Assembly (NCBI GenBank): GCA_016650355.1
Contig: JAENVX010000318.1
Coordinates: 1 to 11,980, forward strand
Direction: 5' to 3'
Length of the DNA stretch: 11,980 bases
DNA from: Bacteroidia bacterium
GTDB lineage: Bacteria; Bacteroidota; Bacteroidia; Cytophagales; Cyclobacteriaceae
Part shown: positions 1-7,110 of the stretch, one piece after another
Position numbering within the stretch: position 1 is the first letter of the stretch
Layout: each line of letters opens with the position of its first letter
Program-made: the position numbers and the translations under genes
The notes under the pieces: generated by a model
Databases searched by the model: none
What the model was told of the DNA's origin: nothing
Seen by the model: only the letters and a program-made list of their open reading frames with translations

Positions 1-1058
1 GTCATATCCTAATCAAGTGGGACGACACCTCAGAAGAGGCGAAGAAAACTGCCAAGGCCAAGGCAAGGAAAATTCTTAATGAAATTAAAGGGGGTGCAGA
101 CTTTGCTGCCAAAGCAAGAGAGTTCGGTACAGATGGCACCGCTTCTCGAGGTGGCGATCTGGGGTGGTTCCCGTCCGGTCAAATGGTAAAACCATTTGAA
201 AAAGCTGTTTTTGATGCTAAGAAAACCGGCCTGCTAAATGATGTGGTTGAAACTGATTTCGGCTATCATATTATCAGTGTTACTGAATTGAAAAACAATA
301 TTTCCTATTCAGTAGCAACTATTGAGCGAGAGATCACTCCTAGTGATGAAACTCAAAACGAAGCTTATCGCAAAGCCGATACCTTCACAGGTGATCTTTC
401 CGGTATTGAAAATTTCAAAGAAAGGGCTAGGAATGAAAATCTGACAGTGTTCGAAGCAAATGATCTTGGAACTGCAGAAAGAAGCGTTAATAACCTTGGT
501 GATGCCAGGCAATTGATAACTTGGTTATTCCGCGATGGTAAAGAAGGAAAAGTTTCAGATGTGTTTGATCTGGATGATAACTATGTTGTTGCTGTAATGA
601 CTGGCGAGACCGACAAAGGGTTTAAGTCATTGGAAAAAATAAAAGAGGAGATAACTCCAGCCGTTCGAAATGAACTAAAAGGAAAGTTGATTGTAGCAAA
701 ATTGGCTACGCAAAACGGCACATTGGAAGAAATCTCCAAAGTTTATCCTGATGCTTCTATTGGAAGTTCCAGCGATCTAAAACTAAATACAAACAACCTA
801 TCTACTGCAGGATTTGATCCACTTGCTGTGGGCAAAGCGTTTTCATTAGAAAATGGCAAACGTTCTCCACCATTCATTGGAGAGAATGGTGTTCTTATTA
901 TTGAAATGCAAAACAAAACGATAGCTCCTGCCATCGGTGATTATTCCATGTTCAAAACTCAGGCTTTGCAAAACCTAAATAACAGAGGTGGATTCAACAT
1001 TGCTGAAGCCATAAAGAAAGCTGCAAATATTGAAGACAAACGATACAAGTTTTATTAA
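1..1058 (+). CDS. PpiD/SurA-like periplasmic peptidyl-prolyl cis-trans isomerase, C-terminal part (5' truncated)
   Basis: The reading frame is open from base 3, so the gene begins before the window; 351 residues are visible. Window residues 1-95 form a parvulin rotamase domain: it opens with HILIKW, has GGDLGWF at 50-56 and the F-x-x-A-x-F block after M61, and closes with the TDFGYHIISV strand typical of the fold. About 255 residues without a clear second rotamase motif follow, ending in EDKRYKFY, a tail I associate with Bacteroidota PpiD-like proteins. Such proteins are usually around 700 residues with an N-terminal membrane anchor and SurA-like chaperone segments, which would lie upstream. 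The expected role is folding of outer-membrane and periplasmic proteins. The ATG at 183 is internal to the rotamase domain and is not the real start. A terminator follows directly. PpiD is favoured over SurA because of the C-terminal architecture, but the missing N-terminus prevents a firm choice. Confidence 0.88.
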   Translation, partial: HILIKWDDTSEEAKKTAKAKARKILNEIKGGADFAAKAREFGTDGTASRGGDLGWFPSGQMVKPFEKAVFDAKKTGLLNDVVETDFGYHIISVTELKNNISYSVATIEREITPSDETQNEAYRKADTFTGDLSGIENFKERARNENLTVFEANDLGTAERSVNNLGDARQLITWLFRDGKEGKVSDVFDLDDNYVVAVMTGETDKGFKSLEKIKEEITPAVRNELKGKLIVAKLATQNGTLEEISKVYPDASIGSSSDLKLNTNNLSTAGFDPLAVGKAFSLENGKRSPPFIGENGVLIIEMQNKTIAPAIGDYSMFKTQALQNLNNRGGFNIAEAIKKAANIEDKRYKFY

Positions 1059-1070
1059 TCCAACGAATTT

Positions 1071-1116
1071 AAAGATCGACAGTTCAGGCTTCCTACCTTG
1101 ACTGTCGATTTTTTTT
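1071..1116 (+). terminator. Intrinsic terminator of the PpiD-like gene
   Basis: A perfect 9-bp inverted repeat (ATCGACAGT at 1075-1083, ACTGTCGAT at 1101-1109) is followed by an unbroken run of eight T (1109-1116). The A-rich bases before the left arm can pair with the T run and lengthen the stem. It begins 13 bases after the stop codon, so it ends the PpiD-like transcript and separates it from the following genes. Confidence 0.88.
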
Positions 1117-1150
1117 GCCAGCCAAGGCCTAAGTTTAGCACCATAACATT

Positions 1151-1414
1151 ATGGATACAGATTGGACACAGTCGCTTCGCGAAAAACTTGATAAACATTA
1201 TGCGTGGCCAGCCCTCTATATTTTCAAGTTCATTGTACCCAAAGGAAAAGAAGGAGAAGTTAAGCAACTTTTCCCGCTGCATATTGTAAAGGAGAAAGTT
1301 TCTAAGAATGGTAACTTCATAAGTCTCACCATTCAAATGATGATCCCAACCAGTGATACCGTAATTGATGTATACTTAAAGACCGCGAAAATTGAGGGGC
1401 TTATTGCTCTTTAA
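1151..1414 (+). CDS. DUF493 (YbeD-like) family small protein
   Basis: This 87-residue protein matches the Bacteroidota form of DUF493. It has WPALYIFKFIVP at residues 19-30, the GNFISLT strand at 54-60, VIDVYLK at 71-77 and the ending IEGLIAL. The predicted fold is a small ferredoxin-like alpha/beta domain, like E. coli YbeD. It has no signal peptide or membrane segment, so it is probably cytosolic. The molecular role of the family is not established, although a regulatory ACT-like role has been suggested from the fold. The start at 1151 gives the expected family length. It lies 34 bases after the upstream terminator, so a promoter must sit very close, but the best -7-like match (TAAGTTTA at 1130) has no properly spaced -33 partner. 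It may be co-transcribed with the pterin dehydratase gene 104 bases downstream. Confidence 0.8.
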   Translation: MDTDWTQSLREKLDKHYAWPALYIFKFIVPKGKEGEVKQLFPLHIVKEKVSKNGNFISLTIQMMIPTSDTVIDVYLKTAKIEGLIAL

Positions 1415-1426
1415 GGTTGTTTAGAA

Positions 1427-1475
1427 TGGTCATTTCGATGTATCCATACAAGAGATGTTCCTAAAGAATCTCTAT
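1427..1475. repeat. Possible degenerate intergenic repeat with an AGAGAT/ATCTCT dyad
   Basis: The spacer between the DUF493 and pterin dehydratase genes contains TGGTCATTTCGATG followed by a hexamer dyad, AGAGAT at 1451-1456 and ATCTCT at 1468-1473. Intergenic repeats that combine a TCATTTCGA core with AGAGAT-type arms are familiar from many Bacteroidota genomes. This single copy may be a decayed member of such a family. There is no second copy in the window, so the call rests on resemblance. Confidence 0.3.
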
Positions 1476-1518
1476 CTTTATCTCACACAGTAATTCAACA
1501 TACTAAATAAGAAACTTT

Positions 1519-1752
1519 ATGTGGGAAGAGAAAAACAACAAGCTTACTAAAAGCTTTCAATTCAAAAATTTTGTTGAAGCTTTTGGTTTCATGACTAAGG
1601 TGGCGATAGTAGCGGAAAGGATGAATCACCATCCGTTTTGGACTAATGCTTACAATAGCGTAAGCTTTGAACTTTCAACTCATGATGCCGGTGATCTTGT
1701 AACCGAAAAAGACCACGCGTTGGCCAAGGAAATTGACAAGCTCGCAAAATAA
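1519..1752 (+). CDS. Pterin-4a-carbinolamine dehydratase (4a-hydroxytetrahydrobiopterin dehydratase)
   Basis: The protein has 77 residues and the full catalytic signature of the PCD/DCoH family: HHP at residues 37-39, an aromatic YNSVSF segment, STHDAGD at 53-59 with the third His at 55, and D65 in VTEKD. The spacing matches H61/H62/H79 of the rat enzyme. It dehydrates 4a-hydroxytetrahydropterin to quinonoid dihydropterin, normally recycling the cofactor of aromatic amino acid hydroxylases, and may also limit side-product pterins. It is cytosolic. The family is usually 95-110 residues; this version starts at MWEE and lacks the N-terminal extension, as do many Bacteroidota homologues, so I do not read it as truncated. 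No aromatic amino acid hydroxylase is visible nearby. It probably belongs to the same plus-strand gene run as rsmI, 58 bases downstream. Confidence 0.9.
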   Translation: MWEEKNNKLTKSFQFKNFVEAFGFMTKVAIVAERMNHHPFWTNAYNSVSFELSTHDAGDLVTEKDHALAKEIDKLAK

Positions 1753-1810
1753 AAATTCAAGCCTCAAATCCGATTTATATTGAAGTAGGAATCTTGAAAA
1801 TGAATAATTT

Positions 1811-2491
1811 ATGATCAAGCCATCCCTCTATCTCGTACCCACACCCATTGGCAACTTAGGAGACATGACTTTGCGAGGGCTTGAAATTTTGAAATCCGTG
1901 GATACAATTTTAGCAGAAGACACCCGTAAGTCTGGTATTCTTCTGAAACACTTTTCGATCGGTAAGCCGCTCCAAAGCTTTCATATCTTCAATGAACATA
2001 AAATATTAGAAGGCCTGATCAAACGAATGGCTGATGGTGAGACAATGGCGTTGATCACTGATGCTGGTACACCGGGCATTTCAGATCCAGGTTTTCTTTT
2101 GGTGCGAGAATGTTTGAAGGCAGGCTTAAAATTGGAAACTCTTCCGGGTGCCACAGCTTTTGTCCCAGCCCTTGTAAATTCAGGTTTCCCCACGGATCGC
2201 TTTGTCTTTGAAGGTTTCTTGCCACACAAAAAAGGAAGGCAAACTTTGATTAAAAAATTAGCAGAAGAAGAACGAACGATTATACTATACGAATCACCCC
2301 ATCGGCTCGTGAAGGCGTTGGAGCAAATGATGGAAAGCATGGGGCCTGATCGTATGGTTTCAGTTTCACGCGAGTTAACAAAACTTTACGAGGAAACTTT
2401 TACTGGGACATTGAGCGAAGTGCACAATCACTTCTCCAAAAAAGAAGTGAAAGGAGAAATTGTAATTGTGATCGATGGCAAAAAAGAGTAA
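1811..2491 (+). CDS. rsmI: 16S rRNA (cytidine(1402)-2'-O)-methyltransferase RsmI
   Basis: RsmI 2'-O-methylates C1402 in the decoding centre of 16S rRNA using S-adenosylmethionine. The 226-residue protein carries the tetrapyrrole-methylase-type fold with all RsmI hallmarks: YLVPTPIGNLGD (7-18), AEDTR (35-39), TDAGTPGISDPG (83-94), LPGATA (111-116), FEGFLP (133-138), YESPHR (160-165) and RELTKLYEE (187-195). The E. coli protein is about 286 residues; this one stops after the methylase core, at GEIVIVIDG, which is a common shorter form lacking the C-terminal domain. Its 3' end overlaps the next gene by 17 bases, indicating translational coupling. A four-codon ATG ORF at 1801-1815 ends in a TGA overlapping the rsmI ATG; this is probably chance. 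Confidence 0.95.
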   Translation: MIKPSLYLVPTPIGNLGDMTLRGLEILKSVDTILAEDTRKSGILLKHFSIGKPLQSFHIFNEHKILEGLIKRMADGETMALITDAGTPGISDPGFLLVRECLKAGLKLETLPGATAFVPALVNSGFPTDRFVFEGFLPHKKGRQTLIKKLAEEERTIILYESPHRLVKALEQMMESMGPDRMVSVSRELTKLYEETFTGTLSEVHNHFSKKEVKGEIVIVIDGKKE

Positions 2492-3275
2492 AAGAACCTC
2501 ATCCGCTAAACGTGGATTTGATATTAATCCATGGATACTTTTTCTTATCGCGACAGCTTTGCTGATCATGAGTTGGCTGATGAAATCCTTCCCTATTTTA
2601 ATTTTTGTTTCGCTTGCTCCTTTGTTTGCCCTCGCAGATAAAATTCATTCTGAAAATAAATTCTGGAACTATGCCGAATTAATACTCATAGCATTGGCAT
2701 TATCTCTGCTAGCAGGTCATGTTTTTCAACGCGATTACATAATCTCCTCCATTATTCAGGCCATTGGCTATACTCTTGCTTTTGTGGGTTATGGATTTGT
2801 ACATCAAAGCCTGGGTTCCAGGGCTGGAAAGTTCACTATCATTATTTTTTGGCTGGCAATTGAGTACCTATTTTTAAAATTGCTCTGGCCTGTAGAAACT
2901 CTTTTTCTTGCGGATGTGATTCAACTTAAAACTGATTGGTTGAATTGGACTTTCCACACCGGATATTTAGGATCTTCTCTTTGGATATTACTGACAAACC
3001 TTATTTTGTATTTAGCCGTTTTCAAAGAAGGAAAAATAAACTGGATTTGGCTCGGGCTCTTTCTTGTTTTACTGACTGCACCGATTTTATATTCGTTATC
3101 TTCTAAGTTATCTGCCATTAACCGCCAAGAAATGATTGCCTTGTATACAACTGCTATAAGCGAACTTGAACCAAATTACCTAAAACAGGGTGAGTTCATT
3201 CCCAGAACAGCAGCTTGGATTTCCATTTTGATCTTTATCTTCGCTTTAGTAAAAAATAAGACTCAAAAGAAATGA
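2475..3275 (+). CDS. Polytopic membrane protein resembling the Lnt membrane scaffold without its nitrilase domain
   Basis: This 266-residue protein starts with a basic cytosolic tail (MAKKSKR) followed by about eight hydrophobic segments at roughly 18-36, 38-54, 65-83, 88-110, 118-137, 165-183, 188-207 and 246-259. Several stretches recall apolipoprotein N-acyltransferase (Lnt): FVSLAPLFAL (44-53), the IEYL helix (129-132), the WP pair (138-139), and HTGYLGSSLWILLTN (161-175), which resembles the Lnt tG-x-x-G-x-S-x-W-x-x-x-x-N segment. The tail GEFIPRTAAW (239-248) plus the last helix resembles the C-terminal end of Bacteroidota Lnt. Between helices 7 and 8, where Lnt has about 250 residues of nitrilase-fold catalytic domain with its Glu-Lys-Cys triad, only some 38 residues remain. 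It is therefore unlikely to be an acyltransferase by itself. The frame is intact, overlaps rsmI by 17 bases and shares ATGA with the next gene. The homology is inferred by eye; an unrelated membrane protein is possible. Confidence 0.6.
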   Translation: MAKKSKRTSSAKRGFDINPWILFLIATALLIMSWLMKSFPILIFVSLAPLFALADKIHSENKFWNYAELILIALALSLLAGHVFQRDYIISSIIQAIGYTLAFVGYGFVHQSLGSRAGKFTIIIFWLAIEYLFLKLLWPVETLFLADVIQLKTDWLNWTFHTGYLGSSLWILLTNLILYLAVFKEGKINWIWLGLFLVLLTAPILYSLSSKLSAINRQEMIALYTTAISELEPNYLKQGEFIPRTAAWISILIFIFALVKNKTQKK

Positions 3276-4066
3276 TAAACCTCCCTGCCATTGAACAAAA
3301 CGTGAGTGAGCTGTGCAGTGAAGTTGGTGAGTTTATACTCACCGAATGTGGCAATTTTGACAAATCCAGAATTGAACAAAAAGAAGGCATCAGTAACCTC
3401 GTCTCCTATGTGGACAAAGAATCTGAAAAAAGAATTGTAAAAGCCTTAGAAAGCATCTTACCAGGAGCTGGTTTTTTAGCTGAAGAAGGCACAGACAAGA
3501 AGGGAACTAACGATTACCAATGGATCATTGATCCGTTGGACGGAACTACTAATTTCACGCACGGCCTCCCTCCTTTCGCAATTAGTATTGGCCTTGCTAA
3601 AAGCAAAAAAATGGTGTGTGGCGTTATTCTTGAGGTTACAAAGGGAGAATGTTTTCATGCAAGTTTAGATAACCCTGCCTTTTTAAATGAAAAGGTTATT
3701 CATGTCTCGCCTGTAAAATCACTAAGCGAGAGCTTATTGGCTACCGGATTTCCCTATTATCATTTTGATAAGATTGAAGCCTACCTTGAAATTATTAAAA
3801 TCTTCCTTCAGCAGACTCACGGCATTAGACGATTGGGCAGCGCAGCAACAGACCTTGCCTATGTTGCTTGTGGAAGACTGGATGGGTTTTTTGAATACAA
3901 CCTAAATGCCTGGGATGTGGCGGCAGGAAGTTTTATTGTTGAACAAGCTGGAGGTAAAGTGACTGATTTTAGGGGAGGTGACAACCATATTTTTGGTGGA
4001 GAGCTATGCGCGGGTAACGCTATTCAGCAAGAGATGCTAGACATTATCCAAAGAAATTGGAGATAA
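3272..4066 (+). CDS. Inositol-monophosphatase (SuhB-like) family phosphatase
   Basis: This 264-residue cytosolic enzyme has the complete metal site of the Li-sensitive, Mg-dependent phosphatase superfamily: the EE pair of GFLAEEG (E71), WIIDPLDGTTNF (84-95, with D87 and D90) and NAWDVAAG (212-219, with D215). These line up with E67, D84, D87 and D212 of E. coli SuhB, and the length agrees with the family. Substrates in this superfamily include inositol-1-phosphate, fructose-1,6-bisphosphate and 3'-phosphoadenosine-5'-phosphate. The GTTNFTHGLPPFAISIGL loop favours a SuhB/IMPase type over CysQ or FBPase, but the substrate cannot be fixed from sequence. The start codon overlaps the preceding stop (ATGA), so it is the last gene of the rsmI transcription unit. 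I see no terminator hairpin in the 106 bases before the peptidase gene, so some read-through is possible. Confidence 0.92.
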   Translation: MINLPAIEQNVSELCSEVGEFILTECGNFDKSRIEQKEGISNLVSYVDKESEKRIVKALESILPGAGFLAEEGTDKKGTNDYQWIIDPLDGTTNFTHGLPPFAISIGLAKSKKMVCGVILEVTKGECFHASLDNPAFLNEKVIHVSPVKSLSESLLATGFPYYHFDKIEAYLEIIKIFLQQTHGIRRLGSAATDLAYVACGRLDGFFEYNLNAWDVAAGSFIVEQAGGKVTDFRGGDNHIFGGELCAGNAIQQEMLDIIQRNWR

Positions 4067-4172
4067 TAGTCAGATTATGACCCAGAAAATAATTTGGCAG
4101 TTTAGCAGCAATATATTCTATGCAACAAAGTACAATCTGTAGTCTTCAATATAATTCTAATAACAATTCTCT

Positions 4173-6998
4173 ATGAAAACTTTTTTTGAAAAATCTTTCC
4201 TTCATGGCATTGTCTTTTTGCTTTTATTGGTTAGCCTCGACACGGTAGCACAGGTAAAACTAACTGACCCATTGCCAGTATCGCCTGAAATTAAAATCGG
4301 GAAGCTTTCCAATGGTCTAACCTACTACATCCGAAAAAATAGTCGCCCAGAAAAAAAGGTGGAATTGAGGCTGGTGGTAAAGGCTGGTTCCATTTTGGAG
4401 GATGACGACCAACAAGGTCTTGCGCACTTCACTGAGCACATGGCCTTCAACGGTTCTAAGCATTTCAAGAAAAATGAACTTGTTTCATTTCTCCAATCGA
4501 TTGGCGTAGAGTTTGGGGCCGATTTGAATGCATATACAAGTTTTGATGAAACTGTATATATCCTCCCTATTCCACTTGATAAAAAAGAGAATCTAGATAA
4601 AGGCTTTTTAGTGTTGGAGGATTGGGCCAGCACCGTTGCATTTGAAAATACTGAAATAGATAAAGAGCGGGGTGTTGTATTGGAGGAGTCACGGTTGGGG
4701 AAAGGTGCAAATGACCGGATGAACAAAGTGATTTTTCCAAAGTTATTTGAAGGATCTAAGTATGCTGAAAGACTCCCTATTGGCAAAGAGGATATTCTTA
4801 AAAATTTTAAGTATGATGTTATCAAACGTTTTTACAAAGACTGGTATCGCCCCGATCTAATGGCTGTGGTTGTTGTGGGGGATCTGGATCCTTTAGAAGC
4901 AGAGAAAATGATCAAGGCCCATTTTGCGAAACTAAAAAACCCAGCAAATCCCAGACCTCGAACATTTGCCAAAATCAACTCGCGCAAAACATCGGAAGGT
5001 CTTGTCGTAACGGACAAAGAAGCCACAAACCATATTCTTCAAATTTTATATTCAAACAAAGTAGCAAAGCCCGAAGTGCTGATTAGTGATTATCGTGACC
5101 AAATAGTGAAAGGTTTATTTAACTCTATGTTGGGACAACGTCTGCAAGAACTTACTCAAAGTGCAAATCCTCCTTTCATCTACGGTGGTAGTGATTTTGG
5201 TGAGTTCGTTCATGGTTATCAAGTGTACAGCTCCTTTGCTGTATTAAGTAAAGCCGGAGCAGAACCCGCGATCACTGCTGTAATCCAGGAAAATGAAAGG
5301 GCCCGAAAGTTTGGATTCACAACAAATGAACTTGATCGCACAAAAAAATCGATGATGCGTAATATGGAACGCGCCTACAATGAACGTGAAAAAAGTGAAT
5401 CTGAAAATTATGCCGATGAGTACATCCGTAATTTCCTCGAGCAAGAACCTATTCCGGGAATTGAAAATGAATACAATTATTACAAACAATTTTTAGAAGG
5501 AATTTCTTTAGAAGAGGTCAATCAGTTTGCCGCTAAACTTATACCGTCAAACGAAAACAAGCTCGTGATACTTCAAGGTCCAGAAAAAGCAGACTTTACA
5601 CTTCCTTCTAATGCTGACTTACTTGCATTGTCTGCTAGGGCTGAAAATCTGCCGGTGGTCGCATATGAAGAAAATGCTATTGCCACCAGTTTAATGGAGA
5701 AATCTCCTACTGCCGGCAAGATCATTTCCGATACAGAAAATAAAGCAGTTGGTTATCACCTGTTGACTCTTGGAAATGGGGTTAGTGTGATATTAAAACC
5801 CACGGATTTTAAAAATGACCAGGTCGTGATGACGGCAACACGCTTTGGTGGCCAATCCCTCTATCCTGATGCGGATAAATATAACGCCCAATATGCAGCA
5901 ACCTTAGTTCAACAAATGGGTGTAAAAGATATTTCACCAACAGATTTACGAAAAGTTTTTGCCGGAAAAACGGTCAGTGCATCACCCCGCATTTCTACTC
6001 TGAGCGAAGGAATGAGTGGCCAATCGGGTTCTGCCGATGTTGAAGCCATGCTTCAACTCACCTACCTGTATTTTACACAACCTAGAAAAGATGAAGGCCT
6101 ATTTACTTCGTTTGTAACGAAGCAACAAGCGATGTATCAAAACCTAATGTCCAATCCGCAGGCCGTATTCCAGGATTCCATACAAGTGACAATGTACAGC
6201 AAACATCCACGTGGACCTCGAGTACCAAAAGCAGAGGACTTCGACAAGATCGACCTTGATCGTTCGTTAGAAATTTATAAAGAACGTTTTGGCAATGCAA
6301 ATGGATTCACGTTTATCCTTGTTGGAAGCTTTGATATCGATGCGGTCAAGCCTTTAGTTGCTACGTATCTAGGAAGTCTACCATCTAACGCTGAGGTAAC
6401 CAAAAACTTCAAAGATCTTGGTCTCCGACCCGTTAAAGGAGTTGTAAAGAAAGAGGTTAAGAAAGGAACCGAGCCTAAGAGTTACATCTCAATGGCCTTT
6501 ACTGGGGAAGCACCCTATTCAGAAGAAGCTAATCTTAAATTACAAGCCCTTATTGAAGTACTCAACATAAAACTAATTGAATCGTTGCGAGAGGAGTTGA
6601 GTGGAATTTACGGTGGTGGTATGCGTGGAGGGCTAAATAAAAATCCTTACAATAGCTATTCGATCAATGTGTCTCTGCCGTGTGGCCCAGAGAATGTAGA
6701 TAAATTAATTGCTGCGACTATGGTTGAAATTCAAAAAATTAAAGATAACGGGCCCATGGAGGCTGATCTTGGAAAGGTTAAGGAGACCTGGCTAACTCAA
6801 TACCAGGAAGACGTTAAAGATAACTCATATTGGCTAAGTAAACTTCAGCAAAGCGTAGAAAGCGGATCTAGTGCGGGAGATGTACTGACTGCCGAAAAAA
6901 GAATCAATGGCCTTACCAATAAGGATATAAAGGAGGCAGCTAATCTGTACTTCAATATGAAAAATTACTTACAAGTAGTGTTGTATCCAGAGAACTAG
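4173..6998 (+). CDS. Exported M16 family zinc metallopeptidase (PqqL-like)
   Basis: The protein has 941 residues. Residues 1-26 are a signal peptide with a long hydrophobic core (IVFLLLLVSL) and a likely cleavage at TVA/Q, so the enzyme works in the periplasm or at the outer membrane. The N-terminal M16 domain contains the inverted zinc motif HFTEH (85-89) and the downstream ERGVVLEE (165-172). H85 and H89 with E172 should bind zinc, and E88 is the catalytic base, by alignment with pitrilysin. A second M16-like half starts near residue 525 (YHLLTLGNGVSVIL) and lacks a second HxxEH, as expected for the non-catalytic half; LREELSGIYGG near its end is typical of PqqL-type members. The length is close to E. 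coli PqqL (about 930). M16 enzymes enclose and degrade peptides in a clamshell chamber. It appears to be transcribed on its own, with a terminator at 7018-7060. Confidence 0.93.
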   Translation: MKTFFEKSFLHGIVFLLLLVSLDTVAQVKLTDPLPVSPEIKIGKLSNGLTYYIRKNSRPEKKVELRLVVKAGSILEDDDQQGLAHFTEHMAFNGSKHFKKNELVSFLQSIGVEFGADLNAYTSFDETVYILPIPLDKKENLDKGFLVLEDWASTVAFENTEIDKERGVVLEESRLGKGANDRMNKVIFPKLFEGSKYAERLPIGKEDILKNFKYDVIKRFYKDWYRPDLMAVVVVGDLDPLEAEKMIKAHFAKLKNPANPRPRTFAKINSRKTSEGLVVTDKEATNHILQILYSNKVAKPEVLISDYRDQIVKGLFNSMLGQRLQELTQSANPPFIYGGSDFGEFVHGYQVYSSFAVLSKAGAEPAITAVIQENERARKFGFTTNELDRTKKSMMRNMERAYNEREKSESENYADEYIRNFLEQEPIPGIENEYNYYKQFLEGISLEEVNQFAAKLIPSNENKLVILQGPEKADFTLPSNADLLALSARAENLPVVAYEENAIATSLMEKSPTAGKIISDTENKAVGYHLLTLGNGVSVILKPTDFKNDQVVMTATRFGGQSLYPDADKYNAQYAATLVQQMGVKDISPTDLRKVFAGKTVSASPRISTLSEGMSGQSGSADVEAMLQLTYLYFTQPRKDEGLFTSFVTKQQAMYQNLMSNPQAVFQDSIQVTMYSKHPRGPRVPKAEDFDKIDLDRSLEIYKERFGNANGFTFILVGSFDIDAVKPLVATYLGSLPSNAEVTKNFKDLGLRPVKGVVKKEVKKGTEPKSYISMAFTGEAPYSEEANLKLQALIEVLNIKLIESLREELSGIYGGGMRGGLNKNPYNSYSINVSLPCGPENVDKLIAATMVEIQKIKDNGPMEADLGKVKETWLTQYQEDVKDNSYWLSKLQQSVESGSSAGDVLTAEKRINGLTNKDIKEAANLYFNMKNYLQVVLYPEN

Positions 6999-7017
6999 TT
7001 GTAGAAAAAAGTGTCTA

Positions 7018-7060
7018 AGAAGCCATCCAGCAGGTAATTGTTGGATGGCTTTTATTTTTT
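7018..7060 (+). terminator. Intrinsic terminator after the M16 peptidase gene
   Basis: A perfect 9-bp inverted repeat (AGCCATCCA at 7021-7029, TGGATGGCT at 7042-7050) can be extended outwards by A-T and G-T pairs and inwards by CA/TG pairs. It is followed by TTTTATTTTTT. It starts 20 bases after the peptidase stop. An AAAAAA run at about 7005-7010 on the other side could let the same hairpin act weakly for the convergent permease gene. Confidence 0.85.
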
Positions 7061-7110
7061 GTGATTGATTTTAAAAACGGCTTGCTAAACGCTGATTTTG
7101 GATCCCAACA

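Noticed and set aside
183..1058. ATG at 183 as the start of a separate 291-residue gene
   Set aside because: The same frame is open to the left edge and encodes the first half of a parvulin domain that this ATG would cut in two.
1098..1289. Plus-strand ORF overlapping the DUF493 gene in another frame
   Set aside because: It starts inside the terminator loop, has no recognisable family features, and shadows a well-supported gene.
1473..1480. TATCTTTA as a -7 element for the pterin dehydratase gene
   Set aside because: One mismatch to TAnnTTTG and no TTTG at a suitable distance upstream.
1801..1815. Four-codon leader ORF whose stop overlaps the rsmI start
   Set aside because: It is too short to distinguish from chance in AT-rich sequence, and no attenuator-like structure accompanies it.
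4093..4119. Candidate promoter TTTG ... TATATTCT before the M16 gene
   Set aside because: The -7 part deviates from TAnnTTTG at its end, and the spacer is only 15 bases, shorter than the usual 19 or more.
4325..4825. 166-residue minus-strand ORF inside the M16 gene
   Set aside because: It is antisense to the zinc-motif region and rich in Ser/Pro/Arg, as expected of a mirror frame; no domain was recognised.
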